Translations under genes and position numbers: made by a program
DNA from: Streptomyces sp. NBC_01314
GTDB lineage: Bacteria > Actinomycetota > Actinomycetes > Streptomycetales > Streptomycetaceae
Direction: 5' to 3'
Length of the DNA: 64,000 nucleotides
NCBI RefSeq assembly: GCF_041435215.1
Contig: NZ_CP108394.1
Location: 10,540,001-10,604,000, forward strand
Notes under the pieces: model-generated
What the model saw: the letters and a program-made list of their open reading frames with translations, nothing else
Told to the model about the DNA's origin: nothing
The model's database searches: none
In this document: positions 53,439 through 61,700 of the stretch, one piece after another
Layout of the letters: every line of letters starts with the position of its first letter
How positions within the stretch are numbered: position 1 is the stretch's first letter

Positions 53439-53708
53439 TCAGGATGCCGACCCGGCCGCGGACTCTTTGTCGGAGCCGGTCAAGTCGCCGTCCTTGCCGT
53501 AGAACAGGTCGTGGTTGGCGGAGTTCCAGTTCTCCACGACCGGGAGCCCGTCGTCGATCTCGCGGCGCAGGTCGGCGTCGGCGAGGTAGTCGCAGATGAA
53601 CGCCGTACGAACCGCACGGCCCAACTCCTCGATCGCCCAGTACGTCGGGTGCTTCGGGCCGGCCCGCGTGAAGCGCCGTAGGACCTGCTCGGCCTCGGCA
53701 GTGCCCAA
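53439..53708 (-). pseudogene. Tn3-family transposase remnant (late core)
   Basis: [60 protein letters not shown] and [13 protein letters not shown] are the conserved late part of TnpA from Tn3-type elements, with the last catalytic Glu region (ENWNSAN). Both ends are cut. A different piece of a Tn3 TnpA lies at 2185-2438. Confidence 0.8.
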
Positions 53709-53713
53709 GCGCA

Positions 53714-53904
53714 GTGGCCGGCGTCATCCCGTTCCTCGCCACCGCCCCCGCCAGCCTCGCATTCCTCATGTTGCCGGCCAACAGCGTCGTGTTCTTCACC
53801 GCCGTCGCTGTCGGGGCAGCGGTCAACGCCGCGATCATCGGCTGGTGCACGCGATCATCGGCTGGTGCACCCGCGTACTGCGCCGCGGCGGTCGCCGGGA
53901 CTGA
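53714..53904 (+). pseudogene. SCO4225-family membrane protein, C-terminal remnant broken by a 20-bp duplication
   Basis: [20 protein letters not shown] and FFTAVAVGAAVNAAIIGWCT are two membrane segments in the style of SCO4225-type small membrane proteins. If one copy of the 20-bp duplication at 53831-53870 is removed, the frame ends naturally as GWCTRVLRRGGRRD-stop at 53904. The N-terminal part is lost at the junction with the Tn3 fragment. Confidence 0.5.
53831..53870. repeat. 20-bp perfect tandem duplication
   Basis: GCGATCATCGGCTGGTGCAC at 53831-53850 is repeated exactly at 53851-53870. It shifts the frame of the membrane-protein remnant. Confidence 0.9.
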
Positions 53905-53989
53905 TAGAACTCCGACAGGTCTGTCCGGATCTCGAGGCCGGCTGGGCAGGGCTGTTGGCAGGTGGTGCAGACGCCGGTCCCGCACCTCA

Positions 53990-54278
53990 GGGAGTTCTGA
54001 AGGGTGTCGAGGGCTACGGCGACGCGCACCGTGAGATCGGTGGCAGGTTCGTGACCACGCGGCGTGATGCTCTGCCGCAGGCCGAGCGGGGGATCCGGGT
54101 GCTGCTGACACGGGTCGGCCCGGACGGAGCGATGCTCACGACGCTGTCCGGCCTGGCGGCGGTGGGAGACCTGGCGTTGCGCGTGGCCGAGACCTGCCCG
54201 CTGCGGGAGGCCGCGCAGGCTTACGCGCGCATGACCAGGGGTGGGCTCCAGAGACGTGTCGTCCTCACCATGGACTGA
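53990..54278 (+). pseudogene. NADP-dependent quinone oxidoreductase, C-terminal remnant
   Basis: GRFVTTRRDALPQAERGIRV, LLTRVGPDGAMLTTLSGLAA and LALRVAETCPLREAAQAYAR, ending LQRRVVLTMD, is the last third of an MDR-family reductase, in the same family as the intact gene at 40873. The Rossmann half and GroES domain are missing. Confidence 0.7.
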
Positions 54279-54390
54279 GCGCGACGCCCTCTCGTGCGGT
54301 ACCGGTTGCATCGGCCGTAGCGAGGCCGTGACTGCAGGCGGGCGAGGTTCCGCGCGCAGCGACCCCGTCGAGGCGACGGTGGGTACCGAT

Positions 54391-54789
54391 TCAGGCGGTG
54401 CCGGCGGTAGCGCCGCCGCGTACGGGGTGGCTGTGGTGCGGGTGGCTGGGGTCTGTCGCCACCGCGATGATCTCGTCGAGGCGGGCGCGTACTGCTGTCA
54501 GGTCGCCGATCTGGCGGTCGATGCGGGCCCGTTCGGTGATGAGACTGTCGCTGAACCCGACGGGCGATTCGCCCTCGTTCATGCACCGGGGCAGGACCTC
54601 GCGGACGAGCCTGCTCGACAGGCCGGCGGCGTACAACTGCTGGATCATCCTGACCCGGGCGACCGCGCCCTCCGGGTACTGCCGCTGCCCGCCGCCGGTG
54701 CGCGTGGCGCCGAGGAGCCGCTGCTCTTCGTAGTAACGCAGCGCCCGAACACTGACCCCCGCCTGTTCGGCGACCTCTCCGATCCGCAT
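54391..54789 (-). CDS. MerR-family transcriptional regulator
   Basis: A 132-residue regulator. ATG 54789 has AAGGAG five bases upstream. RIGEVAEQAGVSVRALRYYE, EQRLLGATRTGGGQRQYPEG and VARVRMIQQLYAAGLSSRLV form the MerR HTH and second helix; SLITERARIDRQIGDLTAVR is the dimerisation coiled coil. No Cys metal ligands, so it belongs to the drug/redox-responsive MerR group. The divergent region 54790-54892 contains the palindrome CTGACGTCAG (about 54829-54838), close to typical MerR operators. No intact target is adjacent, so it may act on itself. Confidence 0.92.
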   Translation of the reverse strand: MRIGEVAEQAGVSVRALRYYEEQRLLGATRTGGGQRQYPEGAVARVRMIQQLYAAGLSSRLVREVLPRCMNEGESPVGFSDSLITERARIDRQIGDLTAVRARLDEIIAVATDPSHPHHSHPVRGGATAGTA

Positions 54790-54892
54790 GACCGCTCCTT
54801 GTTTGTTGCGCGCCCCGCCAGAGCTATATCTGACGTCAGCGTGAGGTCTGAGTGTAACTGATGTCGACGCCCTGGAACCGGGAGAGGGATGG

Positions 54893-55072
54893 TCAGTGGC
54901 GGGGCAGGAGGGTGCGCAGGCGGGCGGTGTGCTCGTCGATGGCCTGAGGGCCGTTGCTGGTGAGCAGGCGGACGCCTTCCTCCCAGATGACCTTGATGGC
55001 GGTCGGGTTGGTGGTTGTCTGTACCTGGTAGCCGGCGTTCCTGAGGGCTTCGTCGATTGCACACGGCCCCAT
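54893..55072 (-). CDS. Short hypothetical protein (59 aa)
   Basis: ATG 55072 has GAGGAA six bases upstream. The product reads MGPCAIDEALRNAGYQVQTT, NPTAIKVIWEEGVRLLTSNG and ends in EHTARLRTLLPRH. The composition is plausible for a small helical protein or for the trimmed start of a larger one. No family is known to me. It lies between the MerR gene and the phosphotransferase gene. Confidence 0.35.
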   Translation of the reverse strand: MGPCAIDEALRNAGYQVQTTTNPTAIKVIWEEGVRLLTSNGPQAIDEHTARLRTLLPRH

Positions 55073-55109
55073 CAAGATTTCCTCACCCGTGACCAGCAGC
55101 CGCTTCAAG

Positions 55110-56015
55110 TCACGCGAGCGACCTGTCCGCCAGGATACGTTCCAAGGATCGTTGACCCGTCCGGCTCATGGGCGGGTTGCTTTTGACGTAGTACCAGACC
55201 AACCCCATCGCTTGAACGAAAGCCCACGCCTTGCCTCGCTCCCATTCGAGGTTGTCACTACCCAGGTGATCGCGGAGCACCTGCCGCGGCCCAGCCTCGA
55301 GCAAATGCCACGCACTCACAAGATCCAGCGAAGGGTCCGCCGGCCCGAAGCCGCCAACGTCGAGAATCCCCGAAAGTCGACCAGCGGACACGAGCACGTT
55401 GCCAGGAATCAGATCGCAATGGGCCATGGCGTCCTCAGCAGCACCTCGCGGCAGATCACGCAAAGTTGCCCAGATACGGCGCAGCCGAGGGACATCCAGG
55501 AGTTGCTCACTGTGTCTGAAACAGGTCTCCATCCACGCGTCGTGGGACTGCAGGTCGCCTCCTCGACCTGTGCCGGCGAACGTACGGCCATGCGTGTCGA
55601 TCGCGCGTAGGTCACCGATGAGATCGGCCAAGTCGCGGGCGAACGCAGACGATTCGCCTGGGTCCTCGTTGGCGGCCACGATGCCGGGCAGCCACGTTTG
55701 CACCGACCACGGAAGCGGGTAATCTGCCCCAGGTTCACCAAGCGCGACCGGCTCGGGCGTGGGGAAACGCGTGCGACCTGCCAACTCGCGAGCCGCTGCC
55801 GCTTCGGACTCCAGCCAGCGCCGCGCCGACTCGACGTCTGCGGACTCAAGAGGGAATCGGGCTGCGAACCGATTGCCGATACGGAAGACGGCGTTGACGG
55901 TACCCTGCGCCGCGATGCTCCTGACTGGCAGGCTCCGCCACTCAGGAAACTGCTGCTCTACCAACATGCGCACCGTCTCAGGTGACACCGTCAGCTGGTT
56001 GGCGTGCATCTTCAT
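55110..56015 (-). CDS. Aminoglycoside phosphotransferase-like kinase
   Basis: A 301-residue APH-fold kinase. ATG 56015 or 56009; no clear ribosome binding site. N-lobe: GTVNAVFRIGNRFAARFPLE with the ATP-binding Lys replaced by Arg or absent. Catalytic loop MAHCDLIPGNVLVS (the Brenner HxDxxxxN motif is HCDLIPGN) and metal site GILDVGGFGPADPSLDLVSA (DxG/D). The family phosphorylates aminoglycosides, macrolides, sugars or amino alcohols. Nothing here shows resistance activity. The ISL3 relic begins about 190 bases upstream of its start. Confidence 0.88.
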   Translation of the reverse strand: MKMHANQLTVSPETVRMLVEQQFPEWRSLPVRSIAAQGTVNAVFRIGNRFAARFPLESADVESARRWLESEAAAARELAGRTRFPTPEPVALGEPGADYPLPWSVQTWLPGIVAANEDPGESSAFARDLADLIGDLRAIDTHGRTFAGTGRGGDLQSHDAWMETCFRHSEQLLDVPRLRRIWATLRDLPRGAAEDAMAHCDLIPGNVLVSAGRLSGILDVGGFGPADPSLDLVSAWHLLEAGPRQVLRDHLGSDNLEWERGKAWAFVQAMGLVWYYVKSNPPMSRTGQRSLERILADRSLA

Positions 56016-56201
56016 GGTGGAAGCATCAGCGTCACGATCTTCAACTGCAAACCATTTCTGTCGCGCAACGTTGCCTGCTGGAAGTCCGGCAGGTGGTGCG
56101 GTGCCCCTGAATGCCATAGCGGGTCATGCCATGGCGGTCACCGAGACCAGACAGACGGCCCCCGCAGCGGTGCGACCCATCAAGAACCGTTGTCGGATTT
56201 C

Positions 56202-56955
56202 GGTTCTGGCACGGAGCTTGGAGAGCGGTCGCAGAGGGTGACTGCGGTGTTCGATTGTGATGCACCGGTCGGGTGTGAGCCCGCGTACGCCGCGCCGTAG
56301 AACGGGCTGGTGATGACGATCCGTCAGGTAGCTGTAGACATCCGCTGCTTGCGGCTGTGGCCGGTGACGGTACTGGTCGTGCAGGCCGACGCGTCGTTCT
56401 GGAACTCGCTGGTGTTCGGCGGGATCGACGAGCTCGCCGTCGAGGCGGTGACCGCCGCCTTCGGCACAGTCGACGTGGTGGCAAGAAGCCGAGGGGCCGG
56501 AGCATCCTGCCCGGACTTCAGCGGCTTCTCACATCGGGTGCACGACTCCTACCGGCGCAGGCCCAGGGATCTCCCGCTCGGTGAGTTCCGTGTCGTGATC
56601 CTGCTGACAGTCCGGCGGTTCATCTGCGGCTGGTTCACTGCCCGCGCCGGACGTTCGCCGAGCCGTGCACACAGTTGACCAGCCCGTACGCACGCTTCAC
56701 CCGCCGGATCAACCACACCCTGGAGCGCATCGGTCTGGCGCCGGCCGGACGGGTCGGCTCCCGGCCGGCCGCCCAACTCGGGTTTGACGCAGGGAGGACG
56801 ACCTTGCTGTGCCGGGTCGTGGCGCTGCCGGATCCGCAGTCCAGCACTCCGCGAGTGCTGGGCGCTGATGATTTCGCCACCCGGCGCGGACAGTCGTCCG
56901 ATGATCCTGCTGCCGTGACGCTCTGCGACCGCTCCCCAAGATCTGTGCCAGAACC
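56202..56955 (+). mobile_element. Internally deleted ISL3-family element with 40-bp terminal repeats
   Basis: The left end (56202-56241, starting GGTTCTGGCACGGAGCTTGG) and the reverse complement of the right end (56916-56955, starting GGTTCTGGCACAGATCTTGG) agree at 35 of 40 bases. Between them lies the first third of an ISL3 transposase gene; the rest is deleted. The element is about 0.75 kb, keeps both ends and could still be moved by a related transposase, like a MITE. No 8-bp target duplication is visible. Confidence 0.75.
56386..56905 (+). pseudogene. ISL3 transposase, N-terminal third
   Basis: FWNSLVFGGIDELAVEAVTA, then CPDFSGFSHRVHDSYRRRPR (zinc-ribbon region with one Cys lost) and VVILLTVRRFICGW are in one frame. 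After a shift near 56632 CPRRTFAEPCTQLTSPYARF, DAGRTTLLCRVVALPDPQ and VLGADDFATRRGQ follow. The DDFA motif holds the first catalytic Asp; beyond it the gene is deleted up to the right end. Confidence 0.75.
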
Positions 56956-57126
56956 CGCAACCCGCAACTGCCCTCACTGCGACAAACCAGTCACCATCGT
57001 TGCTCTGCTTGCCACCCCTGAAGCCGCACGACCCACCATCCCCGCAACAAGCCCCGACGTCATTCCCATGCGCCGCAGTTGAGCTCGCGCAAGGCCTCTG
57101 ACCTCGTCGGACCAAGTGACGACAGG

Positions 57127-57468
57127 TCAGTCGGCGTTCTCGAACCAGCTGCCGATGTTGTTCCACATGAAGGTGTCTTTCCAACCTGGCCGGCCGTCAG
57201 CCCACCCGCTCAGCGCGTCGATCACCTTCTCCTGGGAGATCGTTCGGGTCTGGTAATGCTCAGCGGCCATCCCGTCCCGGAACTCCAACTGGTAGGTGTT
57301 GTCATCCCTCAACCACACCTGCACATACCAGTCGCCGTCTGAATCTTCGTCGACTCGCTCGACGATCACAAAGGCATTGCTCCGGCCCAAGTTGGCCACC
57401 ATCTCGCTCAGCACTCCTGGCTTGGGCTTGCCCACCAGGCGGCCGCGTTCATCCCTCGCTTGCAACAT
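57127..57468 (-). CDS. Hypothetical protein, small acidic (113-119 aa)
   Basis: ATG 57468 (MLQARDERGRLVGKPKPG) has GGGAAG seven bases upstream; ATG 57486 would add six residues. The product is an alpha/beta protein: SEMVANLGRSNAFVIVERVD, WYVQVWLRDDNTYQLEFRDG, AEHYQTRTISQEKVIDALSG and WKDTFMWNNIGSWFEN. This strand pattern with many Trp/Asp resembles short actinomycete proteins annotated hypothetical, some with immunity-like folds (weak inference). It sits between two ISL3 relics. Confidence 0.65.
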   Translation of the reverse strand: MLQARDERGRLVGKPKPGVLSEMVANLGRSNAFVIVERVDEDSDGDWYVQVWLRDDNTYQLEFRDGMAAEHYQTRTISQEKVIDALSGWADGRPGWKDTFMWNNIGSWFENAD

Positions 57469-57689
57469 GGGCCGATCTTCCCGCATAGGTCTGACACCGC
57501 GACCAGCCACTGACGCTCACTGCCCATCCTCAGTTGGTTCGCTTCTCGAACCAACTGGGGATCAAGAGCACCTTTGGGGAAAATTCGGGCTCTGGCCGCT
57601 CTATCGTGAATGATCTCGAGTAGAGACCGCGGGGTGCTGATACCGATGGGCGTGGCCACACCGTCACACGTGCTCGTCCGCGGAGGCGG

Positions 57690-58535
57690 TGGGTGCGTTC
57701 GATGATCTGGGTGCCGGGCAGTTCCGCGGGCGGTATCAGCATCGGGGGCGGCTCCGGCACCTCGGTCACCGTCTCCTCCTCAGCACGTTTGCGCAGGCAG
57801 TCACGGTGTTGGTGGCAGGTCTACTTCACCGCGGAGGACAGGTTCTGCAGCAGGTGCCAGCGATCAGCGACTTCCAGGGCATGAGGGGCGGCTTCCCTGA
57901 CCGCCTGGGTATGGGCGGTGGCCCGATCCCGGCAGATGATCTCGGCGCCGGGATGCTCGGTGAGCCAGGCTGCGAACGTCTCGGAGGTGCGATCGGGCAG
58001 CACGTCCACGACCCGACCGGCCTCGACGTCTACCAGCACGGTGCCGTACGTACAGCCCTTGCGGAAGGCGAACTCGTCCACCCCCATTACCCGCGGCGCA
58101 CGGGCCGTCGGCGCCGTCAACAGCCTTGAGCAGTCGGGGCCGGCCCGCGGCCAGCCGCAGGCGGCGGCACAACCGCGTGGTCGGACGTCCGCCGAGTTCG
58201 ATCGCGATCGACCGCGGCCAGCCTGTCAGTCCGGTGCTGGAGCGGCGGTGCCGCGCGGACAGGCCCGGCACCCTCGACGAACGTCTTGCGGGAACAGCTC
58301 TTCCGATCACAGAAGTACCGGCGGACCCGCAGCCGCATCACGATCTGGCAGGATTCCAACGGTCTTTCATTCAGGGCGCGTTGGTACACGATGTGTGCGC
58401 GTCTCGCCTGTTTCCGGCAGTCTGGGCACCGGCTGGGGCGAGCGGTGGACGCCGCCTCCACCACAAGGACGTCGGAGGAGTCGCTGACGCACTCCACTCG
58501 CACATCGATTCAGGGATACAGCACAGCCTCGACCG
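57690..58535 (-). pseudogene. Second ISL3-family transposase, decayed
   Basis: Near 58535 the N-terminus has an in-frame stop (VLYP-stop-IDVRVEC). Then VLVVEAASTARPSRCPDCRK, PLESCQIVMRLRVRRYFCDR and KSCSRKTFVEG (zinc ribbon). After one shift WPRSIAIELGGRPTTRLCRR, after another PRVMGVDEFAFRKGCTYGTV, the catalytic DEFA, LTEHPGAEIICRDRATAHTQ and VADRWHLLQNLSSAVK. A stop and further shifts follow before about 57690. It differs from the other ISL3 relic in sequence. Confidence 0.8.
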
Positions 58536-58715
58536 TCTTGCTCGCCATGCCGGGACATATTCTGCCGAAACGATCCCTCGCTCACTCCGCTGACCTGGGG
58601 ATTCACGGAACTGCGGCCAGAGCCGTTTTCAACGAACCCCATCACGTCTCCCGCTGGACGTCGAAAACGCGCCCTCGGCACCGTGCCGAAGTGACAGCCC
58701 GCTGAGCCCTGACCG

Positions 58716-61700
58716 CTACCACTCGTCGGAGAATCGGTCGGCGAGCGCCCGGATCTCCGGGTCGTATGGCCAGCGTTCGGCGAGTGTCTCCACGGCCACC
58801 CGTCGCAGGCCCCAGTTGGAGTCGTCGGCGGCTCGCTCGCGTAGCAGCGCCTCGGTCACGGGGTCGGCGCGCCAGCCACCTGCGAGTGCCCGGATTGCCG
58901 CGCCTCGACTGATCGTGTCGGTTTGGCTGGTGACGATTCGCCGGAACAGCGCGCCGGTCTCTGGGTCGGCGCGCCAGCCCGCCGCCAAGTGGTACACGGC
59001 GTTTGCGCGCAGGTGCTCGTCGGGGTCGGCGACGGCGAGCCGACTCAGCAGGGCGGCGGTCTGCGGGGTGCGACAGTTTGTGACGAGGGCCTGGACAGCG
59101 GCCCCACGGACGTAGGGCTCAGGGTCGTTCTCGGCCCTGTCGCGTAACAGCGCGACGGTGTCGGGGTGGTCGCGCCAGCTGGCTCCGAGCGTCCGTACCG
59201 TCGTCGCGCGTACGAACTCGGCGCTGTCGGCAACTGCGAGGCTGCGAAGCAGCGACCCGGTTTCCGGGTCGTTGCGCCATCCGGCGGCGAGGGCGAGGAC
59301 GGCCATCTCTCGGGCCTGCGACTCGCCCTTGCCGTTGGCGACGCTGCGTAGCAGTGCCGCAGCGTCGGGATGGTCGGCCCAGACGGAGCCGACGGCCCAT
59401 AGTGCGGCCTGCCGCACCGGCTCGCTCGCATCGGAGGTGGCGAGTTCGCACAGCCACGGCAGCGTTCGCGGATCGGTGTGCCACCCCGTGGCCAGCGCCC
59501 GCACCGCGGCCACCCGGACCGTGTTGTCGGGGTGAGTTTCGGCCCGTTCGCGCAGCAGCATGGGGGTCTTCGCATCGGTGCGCCGTTCGATGACGAGGGG
59601 CTTCAGCGCGGCGTGTCGCGGATCCTCCGCGGGTGGTGGGAGCGCCGACCGGGCTGTGGCGGGGCCGATGGGTCGGGTCTCGGCGCGGGCGAGCGCCCGC
59701 TTCGCGGCCTCTTGCACCCATGCCTCGCCATCTGAGCCGGCGGCGATCGAACGCAGCAGTGCCACGGTCTGCGGATCGTCGGGCCAGCCCTCGACGAGGA
59801 TGTCGAACACGGAGGTCCGCAGGTGCGGGTTTGGATCGCAGGCTGCGCGCTTGCGTACTACGGCCGCAGCGTCCGGGTCGCCCGGCCAGCCAGTCGCGAT
59901 GCATTTCACTGCGGTGAGGCGGACCCAGTGGTCCCGGTCACCGGTCGCGCATTGGCGTACCACGGCGAACGTCTCAGGTTCGTCGCGCCAGCCTTCGGCG
60001 AGCGCCGCTAGCGCCCCCCGCCGGAGGTACGGGTCATCGTCGGTGAGGCACATCCGCAGCCAGTCTCCGGTGGATTGTTCTGCATGGCGGATCATTGCGA
60101 ACAGCTGTACCGAGCCGTACCTGACGTTTCCATCGGGGTCTGTCTCAGCGAACTCGCGGAGCAGGCCGGCGACCTGCGGATCGTCGGGCCATTCCTGGAT
60201 GAGCGCGCGTAGCGCCTCCTCTCTGTCGGCGGGTGTGGAGCCGAAGACCGCCTGACTGACCAGACTCTCGCGGAACTCGCTGTTGTCGCGCAACAGCGCG
60301 GCACCGACCCGCGCGGCTGGCGGTACCTCGAACCAGGCGAAGCTTTCCCCTTCCCTCATGACGCTCAGGAACTGGCCGCGCGCCAGGTACCAGTCGTGAT
60401 AGCGCTGACGGATGGTGGAGTTGCGTGCGCCGAGCCGGCCGAGCACAGGCGGTAGCGTCTCCACAACCGCGCGGGTGACCGGGGAACCGGGGAACGCCCG
60501 CTCTGCGACCATGTGCTCGATCAGCCCGATCACCGCGTTGACGACGGCGGAACACTGGACGGGTAGCTTGCCGGGGTCACGGACCTCGCCAAGGCATCGA
60601 GCGGCGAGCACGATGTGGTGTGGCGTCTCACCCAAGGACGACCCGGGCCGCCGAACGAACCACAGCGGATCGGCCGCGAGGAGATGGTCGACGATCTGGC
60701 CTGCGAGGCGCGGTTCGACCATTCCCGCGACGAGGACGAGGGTTTCGTGCCAGGCAGGGTCGGCCCAGTGCTTGCCGTACACCTGGTGCATGAGGGCATC
60801 CCCAGTCAGGCTGCGCTCGACGGTGAGCCGGTGCTGGATTTCCGCCGCGGCGAGATACTCAAGGAGTGCGCGGTGGAGGAAACCGTACAACTGTGCGCCG
60901 AAGTGGCTGAGGATGCTGTTCCGCGCGCAGAACTCATCGAGCATCGCGCGGGCGAGCGCCATAGAGCGATCAGGTGGGAACCCATAGCTTTCGCGCAGGT
61001 AGCCGACGAGCTCCGCAGTCAACTCCCGGTCGTGCAGAAGGTTTCCCGCTATCCCGACCTGGCCGTCCTGCATCCGATGGGCTACGCGGCGCAGCAGCTC
61101 CAGCCGGTCACACTCACGAAGGCGGCCCGCGTCCTCGGCTACCCGCTCGTCGTGTGAGTATCGGCTCGGATCCCACTGTGCGATGAAGGCACTCACGGCT
61201 TGCTCGTACACCCCGCGTCGGTCCCGCGGCAGATCCCGGTGCTCGCCGCGAAGGGCCAGCATGGTGAGCACCAACGGGTTGCCGGCCAGTTCACCTGCTG
61301 CCGGCGAGTCGTCGATGGCCGCCAGCAGTCGGTCGCGCAGGCGGGCCGCCTCGGCTGGCTGTGCCGGGAAAGCCAACCGGTACCAGCCAGTCACGAACGC
61401 GTCGATCTGTGCCCGGTCGAAGTCCTGCAGCATGTATGTGCGGAAGCCCTCGCGTTCGAGCACCGCCTGTTGGTACCCGATCACCCGGGACGTCACCACG
61501 ACACGGGCGCTCGGGTAGCGCTCTGCGAAACCGGCGATCTCGCCGGTGACTTCCTCGCGCAGTCGTGGGTCGAACAGCTCATCGAGCCCGTCGAAAATCA
61601 CCACCGCGCGGCCACCGGCGCGCAGGAACCCCTCGAGCACGTCTCTCGGCAGGCCCCGCCCGTCAGTGTGGTGCAGGCGGTCGACGAGATCGAGAAGGGT

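Noticed and set aside
53439..53708. 89-codon frame as a live small gene
   Set aside because: The text is unmistakably the middle of a Tn3 transposase.
54893..55108. Longer TTG-start version of the 59-aa gene
   Set aside because: TTG start without a binding site; ATG 55072 has GAGGAA in front.
57408..57659. 83-codon minus-strand frame (MATPIGISTPRSLLEIIHDR..) overlapping the hypothetical gene at 57127
   Set aside because: Some protein-like text, but it overlaps a better gene in another frame and has no binding site or known family.
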